DNA from: UBA6120 sp035361955
Lineage (GTDB): Bacteria > Bacillota_I > Bacilli_A > RFN20 > CAG-826
NCBI GenBank assembly: GCA_035361955.1
Contig: DAOSDC010000001.1
Coordinates: 1-64,000, forward strand
Direction of reading: 5' to 3'
Length of the DNA: 64,000 bases
The translations under genes were made by a program, and so were the position numbers. Each line of letters opens with the position of its first letter. The first letter of the stretch is position 1. Shown piece by piece: positions 25,972 to 34,461 of this stretch. Below the pieces are notes generated by a model. It was not told the origin of the DNA. It made no database searches and worked only from the letters and a program-made list of their open reading frames with translations.

Positions 25972-27594
25972 ATGAAACATATCCGACGTGGTTTCGGCGA
26001 TTTAAAACGATTCATCTTCATGTATCGTAAATACTTTTTCATTATTGCAATCACCGCTTGCGTGCCCTTTATTTATTGGCTCGTGTTAATGACCGGTGGT
26101 ATCAAATATGTTTTTTCACACACTATGTATGTGCCAATCATTTTAGCCGGTGTGTTTATCCATCCGATTTTCGGAGCTTTTATCGGCCTGTTCGGTGGTC
26201 TAATGCTCGGTCCGATTATGCCCATCGACACCATTACAAATGAGCCACAATTGGCCATTAACTGGATTTTTCGTCTTATCGTTTTCATTGGTATCGGAAT
26301 TCTGACGGGGTGGGGTTCCCGCCGTATCATCAGTTTGCAAATGCACAATCAGGATACTGGTTTACCGAATGCCAATTATTACCAACATGCCATCAAAAAA
26401 TTAAAACCGGGCAAGCAGGCAGTGCTGACACTCTTCATCGGCAATCACCAAGATATCGTTGATGTGCTTGGCATTTCCATGTACCACGCCCTAATTAAAC
26501 AAATTTTTGAACTTACTTTGAAAACACTTCCGGCACCTGCCATCGTTATCCAAGTCGACAATAATCGTTTTTGGATTATTTCCTCCACCGGAGATGTTGC
26601 CAAATCGTGTGAAAACTTAATGAAAACTCTGAAAGACATCCATGCGATTGACAATCAATCAGTCTATATGGAATTCACGCTCGGCGCTTATTCGGCGATG
26701 CGGCTCGACACTTGTGAAACCACTTCAGTCTTTATCTATTCCGATAATGCCATTCGCATTGCGTTGGAAACCAATTTGCAATTTTTCATGTACGAGGATG
26801 AAGGTACTCAAAAACGATTCCAATACGAGCTGCTAATGAGTTTCAAACAAGCGTTGAAAAGCAAAGATTTTTATCTCGTGTATCAACCGCAAATCGATTT
26901 AACGACAAATCGCGTCAATGGTTTTGAAGCATTGATTAGATGGAAACATGCCGACCGAGGGGTGATTCCTCCTGGTGAATTCATTCCACTCGTGGAAAAA
27001 ACATGGTTCATTAATGATCTGACATTGTATGTAATTGAACATACATGCCAAACAGTCGCTACTCTTCACGATTTAGGATTCAAATTACCTCTTTCCTTTA
27101 ACATATCTTCCAAAAACCTTTACGATCCGCTGTTTTTTGAAAAGGCCTATGATATTATTCGCAAGTCCAAGATTCCAACCGAATTAATCAGGATGGAAGT
27201 CACCGAGTCGGCATTAATGGAAAATCCTGAAAAATCAGCGGAAATCCTTAATATGTTCACCAAACACGGCATCCATGTTTTAATCGATGATTTTGGTACG
27301 GGATACTCGTCATTATCATACTTAAGCAGATATCCGGTCCACACGATTAAAATCGATCAATATTTCATCAAAAATCTCGATCAGAATCAATCGGTTCACA
27401 AAATCGTCAAAGCGACCGTGCAACTTGCCCATGAACTAGGTTGCCGTGTGTTAGCCGAAGGCGTCGAACGTGAAACATTGCTTCATGAAATTCTTAAAAG
27501 CAATTTCGATGAGGCCCAAGGTTACTATTATGCTTATCCGATGACACTCGTCGAAGCTGTTGAATATTTGAAAACAAACAAGCAAACAAACTAA
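25972..27594 (+). CDS. Membrane GGDEF(degenerate)-EAL cyclic-di-GMP phosphodiesterase
   Basis: 540 residues. About four hydrophobic segments fill residues 17-122, then a GGDEF-like fold without the motif (about 125-280), then an EAL domain (about 295-535). The EAL motif in NGFEALIRWKH (near 318), FNISSKN, MEVTESALM, IDDFGTGYSSLSYL (near 437-450), IKIDQYFI and LAEGVE are all kept, so c-di-GMP hydrolysis to pGpG is likely. AGGA lies before ATG. It starts the plus-strand c-di-GMP cluster and is followed by a GGDEF protein 109 nt later. Confidence 0.88.
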   Translation: MKHIRRGFGDLKRFIFMYRKYFFIIAITACVPFIYWLVLMTGGIKYVFSHTMYVPIILAGVFIHPIFGAFIGLFGGLMLGPIMPIDTITNEPQLAINWIFRLIVFIGIGILTGWGSRRIISLQMHNQDTGLPNANYYQHAIKKLKPGKQAVLTLFIGNHQDIVDVLGISMYHALIKQIFELTLKTLPAPAIVIQVDNNRFWIISSTGDVAKSCENLMKTLKDIHAIDNQSVYMEFTLGAYSAMRLDTCETTSVFIYSDNAIRIALETNLQFFMYEDEGTQKRFQYELLMSFKQALKSKDFYLVYQPQIDLTTNRVNGFEALIRWKHADRGVIPPGEFIPLVEKTWFINDLTLYVIEHTCQTVATLHDLGFKLPLSFNISSKNLYDPLFFEKAYDIIRKSKIPTELIRMEVTESALMENPEKSAEILNMFTKHGIHVLIDDFGTGYSSLSYLSRYPVHTIKIDQYFIKNLDQNQSVHKIVKATVQLAHELGCRVLAEGVERETLLHEILKSNFDEAQGYYYAYPMTLVEAVEYLKTNKQTN

Positions 27595-27703
27595 TAATCT
27601 TCAAATTATTAACAACTTCGCAAAAAATCAGGTAAATATTTATATTTATATTTATCGTTTTTATTTGTTTTGTTAGAATAATTTGACAAGTATAGGTACC
27701 GTC

Positions 27704-28873
27704 ATGACATTTTTCCTTGAAGCAAGTGAAATGAGTCTGCTCTATAATCTTCAGGCGAACTTGTATCCGCTCCTCGTCCTGGCGATTGTTTTTATCAGCT
27801 TGCGTTTCAGCAAAGATCACATGGTACGCGATAGCCGTTCGTTTAAAACGCTAATTTTCATCACTGGAATATTATTGATTGGCGAAACGTTAATGATTTG
27901 GGCTAGTTCCGATAATACGATTTTCCGCCTTGTTTTATATCGAATCCTTCACATTGTTAACTTCATCGGTTTGCCGGCCACAGCCCTATCTTGGATCCTT
28001 TATATTTTACGTGAGCTAAGTTATGGCATAAAGAACCGTCCCGGCATCGTGGCCTTGCTAGCGATACCGATTTGTATCAGCATCGGTTTGACGATTGGCT
28101 CGATGTTTACAAGTCTGTATTTCTACGTTGATATGAACAACGTTTATACACGCGGACCATTGTTTTTCGTTCATGTCATCGTTAACTATTCATATTTGCT
28201 TATCGGTTTGGCCATTGTAATTGCCCAAAAGAAAAAAATTGCACCATCGGAGTTTGTTCCAATGCTTTTATTCCCGATTCCACCGATTATCGGCGGCATT
28301 GTTCAAACCTTGTTTTACGGAACGAATATTGTCTTACCGATGCTCGTGATGTCAATTTTGATGATTTTCATTTTCATTCAAACAAGACGCGTCGTGACCG
28401 ACTACTTGACGGGGCTCAACAACCGTCGTCAATATGAAAAATATATCGCTTCGATTCGACTAAGCAGCGCAGATGGAAAATTGGCTGGTATGCAAATCGA
28501 TCTCGACAATTTTAAAAACGTCAATGATACATATGGGCACTATCTTGGCGACGAAGTGCTCGTTGGCATTGCCAAATTGCTCCAAGACACGTTTGATAAA
28601 CAGGATTTTATCGCACGAACGGGTGGCGATGAATTCGTGATATTCTTTAATGTCGATAAAACGCGGACGATCAGTAATGTGATCAAAAAGTTTTTGGACC
28701 TCTTGCATAAGTACAATGAAACTAGTTCTTATCCATTTAAGATTGAATGCAGTTATGGCGTTGACTTATTCCATCACCAAAAACATCAAACGATTCGCTC
28801 ATTCATCGCTCATCTCGATAGCTTGATGTATCGACAAAAGCGTATCCATCACGGCGAAGAGGAACCGACATGA
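27704..28873 (+). CDS. Membrane diguanylate cyclase (GGDEF)
   Basis: 389 residues from ATG 27704, chosen for its AGGT ribosome site 6 nt upstream; the frame is open further to a TTG at 27683, but that codon has no ribosome site. Seven or so membrane segments occupy residues about 10-220, recalling the 7TM histidine-kinase-type sensor regions. The C-terminal GGDEF domain has DYLTGLNNRRQYEK at its start and the intact signature GGDEF at 307-311, so it should make c-di-GMP from two GTP. I see no RxxD inhibitory site at the usual place. It overlaps the next gene by 4 nt. Confidence 0.88.
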   Translation: MTFFLEASEMSLLYNLQANLYPLLVLAIVFISLRFSKDHMVRDSRSFKTLIFITGILLIGETLMIWASSDNTIFRLVLYRILHIVNFIGLPATALSWILYILRELSYGIKNRPGIVALLAIPICISIGLTIGSMFTSLYFYVDMNNVYTRGPLFFVHVIVNYSYLLIGLAIVIAQKKKIAPSEFVPMLLFPIPPIIGGIVQTLFYGTNIVLPMLVMSILMIFIFIQTRRVVTDYLTGLNNRRQYEKYIASIRLSSADGKLAGMQIDLDNFKNVNDTYGHYLGDEVLVGIAKLLQDTFDKQDFIARTGGDEFVIFFNVDKTRTISNVIKKFLDLLHKYNETSSYPFKIECSYGVDLFHHQKHQTIRSFIAHLDSLMYRQKRIHHGEEEPT

Positions 28874-30900
28874 GATTCATGCTGATTAACGAATCGACCC
28901 CGGCAATCTTGCTCGATTTTTCAGCCAACTTACTTTTGCTATTTGGCACGATTTTGCTATATCAAATCTCGCGGTTCCGGCCCAAACAAAAAGGGTGGAT
29001 CAAAAACGGGGTTGTTGGCGTCTTCGTAGGTTTCATCGGTGTAATGTCGATGCTGTTTCCCTTTACTTTAGAAGCTGGGTTGATTTTTGATGCGCGCAGT
29101 GTATTGTTTACGATATCCGGTTATTTCTTTGGGCCACTGGTAACTTTCGTTGGTGCGCTGATTGCGATGTCTTATCGTCTGTTTCTTGGCGGCGGTGGCG
29201 TCTATGCCGGCATCGCCACAATCGCCACTACATCGCTGATTGGTATTGCCTGGACGAAAATCGAGCCTAAGCTTCCGCAAAAATGGCCGAAATTTTTCAA
29301 TTTTTACTTACTGGGTTTCATCGCCCACATTTTGACGATTATGTGCCAATTGCTAATAATTCCTTTTTCGAACGTGATTACGGCTATTCGTAATATCGCG
29401 ATTCCTTTCCTTGTGATATACCCGGTGGCCGTCGTCATCTTAGCGATGTCAATCGAAAACCACAAACAGCGTTTGCTGGGCGAAGCGACGATTCTTCACC
29501 AAAAAATATTGCTTCAATCTTCAATCGACAGTGCCGAACAAATTGAAATTTATGCGCTTGATTGCGATTACAATTACTTGTCGTTTAACAAATTCCACGC
29601 TGATTCAATGTTGCGTTATTACGGCAAAAAACCGCAAATCGGCGACAATTTTTTGAGTTTCGTGACTGAAGATTCTTTCCGCAAACGACTCCGGCACGAA
29701 ATTGGCCTCGCCTTGAACGGGAAAAACCATATCACCGAAGCTGAAATCGAAGTTAATCGTGGCAAATTCTTCGAATCGCATTACAATCCAATCCTCGATG
29801 CCAATGGCCATATTATGGGTGTCGGCATTTTTGCCCAAGAAATTACCAGCCGCATCAAAAACGAGCAAGAGATTTTGCATCTGTCTTATCACGATTCATT
29901 AACCGGACTAAAAAACAGACGCTTTTACCAAGAAGAATTAGATCGACTTGAAAATGAACCGGATCGTTTGTATACGTTTGCGTTTTTCGATATCAACGGT
30001 TTGAAAGTCATGAATGATGCGTTTGGCCACCATACCGGAGACCACTTGTTAAAAGTCGTTTGTACAATCGTTTCCAATCATTTGCCTGATAATGCGACAT
30101 TCCTTCGTATCGGAGGCGATGAGTTTTTCATCATCTTCTATGACATGCACGAGGAAGCCGTATTAACAATTATCGACCTGATTGACCATGCCATCGGTCA
30201 AGAATCGATCAACGGCATCAAGTTGTCCGTATCCTTCGGTGTTCAGGAGCACCTAAAGAGTGAAACCGTGCTAGATTCGATTCGCATGGCCGAAAAGAAA
30301 ATGTATAACAAGAAATTAAGCGAAGTGACGAGTTCGCGCCATGAGACGATTCGGGCCATCTTAAACACATTGCATGTCAAAAGCAATCGCGAAGAAAGTC
30401 ATTCGATTCGGGTTTCACTCATTTGTCAAAAAATCGGAGAGGCACTTAATTTAAGGCGCGAAGACATCGAATTATTAAAACTAATGGCCACGCTCCACGA
30501 TATTGGAAAAATCGCCATTGATCAATCGATTCTCAATAAGCCGGGACCATTGACGGAAGCCGAATGGAACGAAATCAAAAAACATCCGGAAACCGGATAT
30601 CACATTTTGCTAGCTTCACCGGAGTACGCCGAGATTGCCGAAGATATTCTTTCTCATCACGAACGCTATGACGGTAAAGGCTACCCCCGTGGTTTGAAGG
30701 GCGAAAACATCCCGTTTCGGTCGCGCATCATCGCCATTGCCGATAGTTACGACGCAATGACGACCGATCGTCCTTATCGCGATGCCCTCACCACCAAACA
30801 AGCTTATGAAGAAATTAAGCGCAACAGCGGCACGCAATTCGATCCTGCTCTCACAGCCGTGTTTTTGGAATTACTTGACAAGACGGAAACGCCGATTTAA
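28870..30900 (+). CDS. 5TM sensor-PAS-GGDEF-HD-GYP protein
   Basis: 676 residues. The N-terminus has membrane segments of the 5TMR-LYT type (LytS-like; DARSVLFTISGYFFGPLVTF, residues about 75-94), then a PAS-like sensor (about 215-325), a GGDEF domain with intact GGDEF at 415-419, and an HD-GYP domain with LHDIGK (HD at about 543-544), HHERYDGKGYP (GYP at 604-606) and DSYDAMTTDRPYR. One protein thus has both synthesis and hydrolysis signatures for c-di-GMP. Start codon ATG overlaps the previous stop, so translation is coupled. A perfect 9-bp inverted repeat follows the stop. Confidence 0.9.
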   Translation: MRFMLINESTPAILLDFSANLLLLFGTILLYQISRFRPKQKGWIKNGVVGVFVGFIGVMSMLFPFTLEAGLIFDARSVLFTISGYFFGPLVTFVGALIAMSYRLFLGGGGVYAGIATIATTSLIGIAWTKIEPKLPQKWPKFFNFYLLGFIAHILTIMCQLLIIPFSNVITAIRNIAIPFLVIYPVAVVILAMSIENHKQRLLGEATILHQKILLQSSIDSAEQIEIYALDCDYNYLSFNKFHADSMLRYYGKKPQIGDNFLSFVTEDSFRKRLRHEIGLALNGKNHITEAEIEVNRGKFFESHYNPILDANGHIMGVGIFAQEITSRIKNEQEILHLSYHDSLTGLKNRRFYQEELDRLENEPDRLYTFAFFDINGLKVMNDAFGHHTGDHLLKVVCTIVSNHLPDNATFLRIGGDEFFIIFYDMHEEAVLTIIDLIDHAIGQESINGIKLSVSFGVQEHLKSETVLDSIRMAEKKMYNKKLSEVTSSRHETIRAILNTLHVKSNREESHSIRVSLICQKIGEALNLRREDIELLKLMATLHDIGKIAIDQSILNKPGPLTEAEWNEIKKHPETGYHILLASPEYAEIAEDILSHHERYDGKGYPRGLKGENIPFRSRIIAIADSYDAMTTDRPYRDALTTKQAYEEIKRNSGTQFDPALTAVFLELLDKTETPI

Positions 30901-30912
30901 TTATTTACACGG

Positions 30913-30931
30913 ATATCATTATTAATGATAT
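30913..30931. repeat. Perfect inverted repeat upstream of the UPF0316 gene
   Basis: ATATCATTA-T-TAATGATAT, arms of nine bases around one base, in the 58-nt gap between the HD-GYP gene and the UPF0316 gene. It has no T tract, so it is more like an operator than a terminator. Confidence 0.6.
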
Positions 30932-30958
30932 GATATGTAAGTCAATGAGGTTTTTACG

Positions 30959-31525
30959 ATGGATTGGGAAGCAGTCGCGCAATTTTTTACAGCCGTGCCA
31001 TGGTGGCAATTAGTATTGATTTTCGTATTGAAGAACATCGAAGTTTCTTTCGGAACTTTAAGAATGATTCTGGTTAATAAAGGTTATCGCATCCAAAGTG
31101 TTTTTTTATCGTTGATTGAAATTTTCATGTGGGTATTCATCGCTAGTTCGGTTATCAACGACTTAAGCGCGGCGCCAATTAAGGGGATTGTATACGGTTT
31201 CGGATTCGCTTCCGGCATATACTTCGGATCAATCATGGAATCGAAGTTGGCTTTTGGCATGGTGCTTATCGAGACAATTGCCTCACAATCCACTGGTGCT
31301 GTCATCACCGAGCGCTTACGCGAAATCGGTTATGGCGTCACGACGATTCTTGGCCAAGGCCGGGCGGAAAAACGGCTTGTCATCAAAGTGTTTGCCCCTA
31401 GACGAAACGCCGATAACGTCACTAAGGAGATCTTAGCCGTCGATCCAGCGGCGATGATCGTGTGCGAAGATATCAAGCAAATGACGGGCGGTTACGTCGC
31501 TCGCAGTCGTTCGCTGTTCAAATAA
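30959..31525 (+). CDS. UPF0316 membrane protein (DUF2179-containing)
   Basis: 188 residues. Three membrane segments at the start (about 15-35, 43-65, 72-95) are followed by a soluble C-terminal domain of the DUF2179 type (residues about 110-180: LREIGYGVTTILGQG, then LVIKVFAPRRNADNV). This is the UPF0316 family, common in Bacillota, with no proven function; the same soluble domain is found in YitT, encoded nearby at 32477. GAGG is 8 nt before ATG. Confidence 0.85.
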   Translation: MDWEAVAQFFTAVPWWQLVLIFVLKNIEVSFGTLRMILVNKGYRIQSVFLSLIEIFMWVFIASSVINDLSAAPIKGIVYGFGFASGIYFGSIMESKLAFGMVLIETIASQSTGAVITERLREIGYGVTTILGQGRAEKRLVIKVFAPRRNADNVTKEILAVDPAAMIVCEDIKQMTGGYVARSRSLFK

Positions 31526-31531
31526 GCGGAA

Positions 31532-31540
31532 TGCTATAAT
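31532..31540 (+). promoter_or_regulatory. Extended -10 promoter, leaderless configuration, of the CBS gene
   Basis: TGCTATAAT (extended -10 form) ends 8 nt before the ATG at 31549. No Shine-Dalgarno is present and no -35 is convincing. The expected start of transcription is at or next to the start codon. Confidence 0.6.
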
Positions 31541-31548
31541 ATATACAT

Positions 31549-31971
31549 ATGAACATCCTGACATTTTTGACTCCCAAATCCGACGTTGAATATCTCTACG
31601 ACGACTTTTCACTCCGACAAGCGCTTGAAAAAATGGAAATCCACCACTACCAAGCGATTCCCATCATCAATCGATCAGGTAACTATGTCGGCACAATCAC
31701 CGAAGGTGATTTGTTGTGGTTCATCAAAAACCAAAAGAAATTTGACTTACCATCGGCGGAAACGATTCCGATTCGACGCATCAATCACTACAAAGACTAT
31801 AAAGCCGTTTCGATTTTGGCACCACTTGATGATATCGTCAACCTAGCGATGCACCAAAACTTCATCCCTGTCGTCGATGACCAACAAATTTTCATCGGGA
31901 TTATTAGGCGCCAATCGGTCATCAGTTATTTTAAGGACAAATACGTCGAAAAGAGACACATTCATGAATGA
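31549..31971 (+). CDS. CBS-domain pair protein, possible cyclic-di-AMP-type sensor
   Basis: 140 residues forming two CBS motifs (about 16-65 with AIPIINRSGNYVGTITEGDL, and about 83-135 with FIPVVDDQQIFIGIIRRQSV). Small stand-alone CBS proteins such as Bacillus YkuL/DarB bind c-di-AMP and regulate partners; whether this one does is inference. The gene has no ribosome site and an extended -10 just upstream, so a leaderless message is predicted. The nitroreductase gene overlaps its 3' end by 8 nt. Confidence 0.83.
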   Translation: MNILTFLTPKSDVEYLYDDFSLRQALEKMEIHHYQAIPIINRSGNYVGTITEGDLLWFIKNQKKFDLPSAETIPIRRINHYKDYKAVSILAPLDDIVNLAMHQNFIPVVDDQQIFIGIIRRQSVISYFKDKYVEKRHIHE

Positions 31972-32476
31972 AGTGATTAAGGCGATTTTATCGCGTCGAA
32001 GCATTCGCGCCTATACCGATGAAGCGATTGACCAAGATACCATCAAGACACTGGTCGCCTGTGGCATGGCGGCGCCAAGCGCTCATAATAGGCGACCGTT
32101 TCATTTCGTTACCATCACCGATAAAACGATACGCACTGCCCTAAAAGACAAGAGTATGTTTGGAAAGATGATGGAGGAAGCTCCGTTAGTCATCGCCGTA
32201 TGCGGTGACAAACTTTTACAGCCCGTCCACGATTTTTTGATTGAAGATTGTTCGGCGGCGGTGGAAAACATTTTGCTCGCAGCCCATGGTCTTGGACTTG
32301 GGGCCGTCTGGATCGGCGTTTTTGCCTTAACCGGTTGGCAAAAATTCATTAGTAAGACACTTAAACTTCCTGCCCACATTTTGCCTGTTGCCTTAATCTC
32401 GATTGGGCATCCCAATCAAACAAGAAAAGATCGTGAGCGATTCGAAGATAGTAAATGGCACCGCGAGACCTGGTGA
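31964..32476 (+). CDS. Nitroreductase-family protein
   Basis: 170 residues from ATG 31964, the start of the conserved family N-terminus MNEVIKAILSRRSIRAYT; an upstream in-frame extension is not conserved-looking and lies in the CBS gene. FMN-binding features are RRSIR (about 11-15), APSAHNRRP (about 39-47) and the C-terminal GLGLGAVWIG (about 105-114). The family uses FMN and NAD(P)H to reduce nitro or quinone compounds; the natural substrate is unknown. It ends immediately at the stop of the convergent YitT gene with no spacer. Confidence 0.88.
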   Translation: MNEVIKAILSRRSIRAYTDEAIDQDTIKTLVACGMAAPSAHNRRPFHFVTITDKTIRTALKDKSMFGKMMEEAPLVIAVCGDKLLQPVHDFLIEDCSAAVENILLAAHGLGLGAVWIGVFALTGWQKFISKTLKLPAHILPVALISIGHPNQTRKDRERFEDSKWHRETW

Positions 32477-33463
32477 TTACTTCACGGGTTTGATGAAAAA
32501 GCGGCCATAAACTTGATGACCATAACTGACGTCAATAAATGATTTGGGGTCGACTAGCCGGACGAGCTTGACGACCTTTTTTACTTCAAAACTCGACACG
32601 ACCGTGTAAATAATTAGCCGCGGTTCGCCTGAAAATCCACCCGTGGCGTTAACGACCGTGCAACTATGAGGGAAGTTCGCCAAAAGAATTTTCGGAAGAC
32701 CATTTTGACTCGTGATGATTTGCATTTGCGCTTTCTTGTTGCGGATATTGAACGTATCGACGACGCGGCCATTGGTAAATAGAAAAACCAACGTATACAA
32801 GAAACTGTTTAGTGCACCAACACCACTACCATCGCGAACGATCGTCAACGTCGTATAAATAACTAAAATGACGGCATTAATCGTGATTTGATATTTACCA
32901 ACCGAGGTTGATTTATGGTTCGCCAAATAATAAGTGACGATGTCAAGACCTCCGCCACTAAACTCGAACCGAAAGCATAGTGCCGTGGCCACGCCTGACA
33001 AAAATCCAGCGAATAGCGCACGGCCAAGCATGTCTGAGGATATATCGATGATTGTCAACCAATCGTTAGGTATCACCTGAATAAATAGCGATGTAAACAT
33101 GACATTAATCATCGAAAAAGTTGCGAAACGTTTCCCGATTCCCTTATATCCGAGTATGAACAGCGGAATGTTGAACATGAAATAGAAAATCGCTTGCCAC
33201 GTTTTAGCGGCTACTGCAGGAAATAGGTTGCTTAATTGCGCTAAAATGGTGAAAATTTGTGATAAGCCCGAAGCGCCTCCAGTAATTAACTGGTTGGCGC
33301 TTGGATTGGTCGTGGTAATAAAGCCGCGAAACGAGTAACCAAAGAAAAATGCCGTAATAATCGCAATAATAAACGACGTCACATAGTCGATAACGACCCG
33401 AAGTCGTCCATGCTCGAACATGAAGTCTTGGTACCGTTGCTGCCATTTTTGGAGGTGAAACAT
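32477..33463 (-). CDS. YitT family membrane protein (DUF161 and DUF2179)
   Basis: 328 residues. Five to six membrane segments between about 25 and 235 hold the DUF161 repeats (SFRGFITTTNPSANQLITGG and GFLSGVATALCFRFEFSGGG, each with a glycine-rich loop), followed by the soluble DUF2179 domain (about 245-325). The YitT family is universal in Bacillota but has no assigned role. GGAGG precedes ATG. The start faces the membrane thioredoxin-like gene across a 169-nt divergent gap. Confidence 0.9.
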   Translation of the reverse strand: MFHLQKWQQRYQDFMFEHGRLRVVIDYVTSFIIAIITAFFFGYSFRGFITTTNPSANQLITGGASGLSQIFTILAQLSNLFPAVAAKTWQAIFYFMFNIPLFILGYKGIGKRFATFSMINVMFTSLFIQVIPNDWLTIIDISSDMLGRALFAGFLSGVATALCFRFEFSGGGLDIVTYYLANHKSTSVGKYQITINAVILVIYTTLTIVRDGSGVGALNSFLYTLVFLFTNGRVVDTFNIRNKKAQMQIITSQNGLPKILLANFPHSCTVVNATGGFSGEPRLIIYTVVSSFEVKKVVKLVRLVDPKSFIDVSYGHQVYGRFFIKPVK

Positions 33464-33533
33464 ATCGTGATAAATTTCGGGTGCTAAATTGCTAGTTTGA
33501 TTATATACTATTTAAGGTTTATCGCTAAAGCCT

Positions 33534-33569
33534 CATGATAACTTTTTTTGTAACACATGATAACTTTTT
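33534..33569 (+). repeat. Two 14-bp direct repeats with 22-bp period
   Basis: catgataacttttt occurs at 33534-33547 and again at 33556-33569, start to start 22 bp, or about two helical turns. They lie directly upstream of the -35 of the gene at 33633, in the divergent gap with YitT. The placement is that of a tandem operator or activator site. Confidence 0.6.
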
Positions 33570-33570
33570 A

Positions 33571-33599
33571 TTGAATTAGCAATGACCCTTTGATAATAT
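33571..33599 (+). promoter_or_regulatory. Promoter of the membrane thioredoxin-like gene
   Basis: -35 TTGAAT (33571-33576) and a -10 at TAATAT (33594-33599, 17-nt spacer) or GATAAT (33592-33597, 15-nt spacer). The leader is about 27-30 nt with AGGGGGA before ATG. Confidence 0.5.
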
Positions 33600-33632
33600 T
33601 AACGTGCTATATGTATATATAGGGGGACCAAA

Positions 33633-34379
33633 ATGAAAAAAGTATTAACGGTCATCGGCGCCTTCTTCGTGCGGATTTGGAACTGGATTAAGGAAACCGC
33701 ATGGATTCAGCCGTTGCTTATTGTCGGTGTGATCTTCGCGGTCATATTTTCGATTCCTTCAATCAGCAAATGGATTCAAAGTATCGCCGACAACGCCAAC
33801 TCCGCCGAAACTTATTACAAAAAATATCGTAAATCGCTTGAGGGAGAAGAAAACTCCGACGCCCAAAAACTCATCGACGCGATTATGGATAACGAAGACA
33901 CTTATGGCGATAAATTTTTCTTGATTCTCGTTCAAGAAACATGCGGTGGCTGTGAAGAATTGCAACCAGCCGTCGACTTATTAAGAACTAAAACGAGCCG
34001 CTTCTATGACAAAGAAACTTTTGGCGATTTCAAATTTTACACGATCTTCATCGATCAAGAAGTAGACAGCGACTTGACGACAACGCCATGGCAACGGTTC
34101 ATCGACCGCAATACGGCCTTCCTCGAGCGTTCAGCCGAAGTGGCCCAAAACTCCTGGTACTATGTCAATGGCTATCTTGATGACAATCGCATCGATGGGC
34201 TCGAAGATGGTTCAAACATCGTAACCCCGACGTTGTTCCTCTACGACATCACCGACAACAACCCGATTGAACCAGGCATCAGCGAAGTAATGTTTGGCGT
34301 CAGTGGTCCGACCTCTTATGAGAAGGCCGAACTAATGAGCCACGCCTGGCAGCATATCGAAGAATTCTCACAACGCTAA
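33633..34379 (+). CDS. Membrane-anchored thioredoxin-like protein with CGGC motif
   Basis: 248 residues. One N-terminal membrane segment (about 23-42) precedes a soluble domain in which LILVQETCGGCEELQPAV (97-114) gives a CxxC pair, C104 and C107, in the position of a thioredoxin active site. Later parts (FKFYTIFIDQEV, NIVTPTLFLYDI with the cis-Pro-like TPT) also fit the thioredoxin fold. The insert between the CxxC and the second half is longer than in thioredoxin. Likely located with its domain outside or at the membrane face; role as a disulfide exchanger is inferred. It is monocistronic with a strong terminator. Confidence 0.75.
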   Translation: MKKVLTVIGAFFVRIWNWIKETAWIQPLLIVGVIFAVIFSIPSISKWIQSIADNANSAETYYKKYRKSLEGEENSDAQKLIDAIMDNEDTYGDKFFLILVQETCGGCEELQPAVDLLRTKTSRFYDKETFGDFKFYTIFIDQEVDSDLTTTPWQRFIDRNTAFLERSAEVAQNSWYYVNGYLDDNRIDGLEDGSNIVTPTLFLYDITDNNPIEPGISEVMFGVSGPTSYEKAELMSHAWQHIEEFSQR

Positions 34380-34392
34380 CAAGCATTCAATA

Positions 34393-34415
34393 AACCGCTC
34401 GAATGAGCGGTTTTT
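34393..34415 (+). terminator. Intrinsic terminator of the thioredoxin-like gene
   Basis: AACCGCTC/GAGCGGTT, eight base pairs with loop GAAT, followed by TTTATTTT. Confidence 0.9.
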
Positions 34416-34432
34416 ATTTTACATGATGGCAA

Positions 34433-34441
34433 TGCTATAAT
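34433..34441 (+). promoter_or_regulatory. Extended -10 promoter of pgeF
   Basis: TGCTATAAT lies 20 nt before ATG; here a normal leader with a GAGGG ribosome site is present, unlike the leaderless cases. Confidence 0.6.
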
Positions 34442-34461
34442 TTATAGTTGAGGGCATCATC

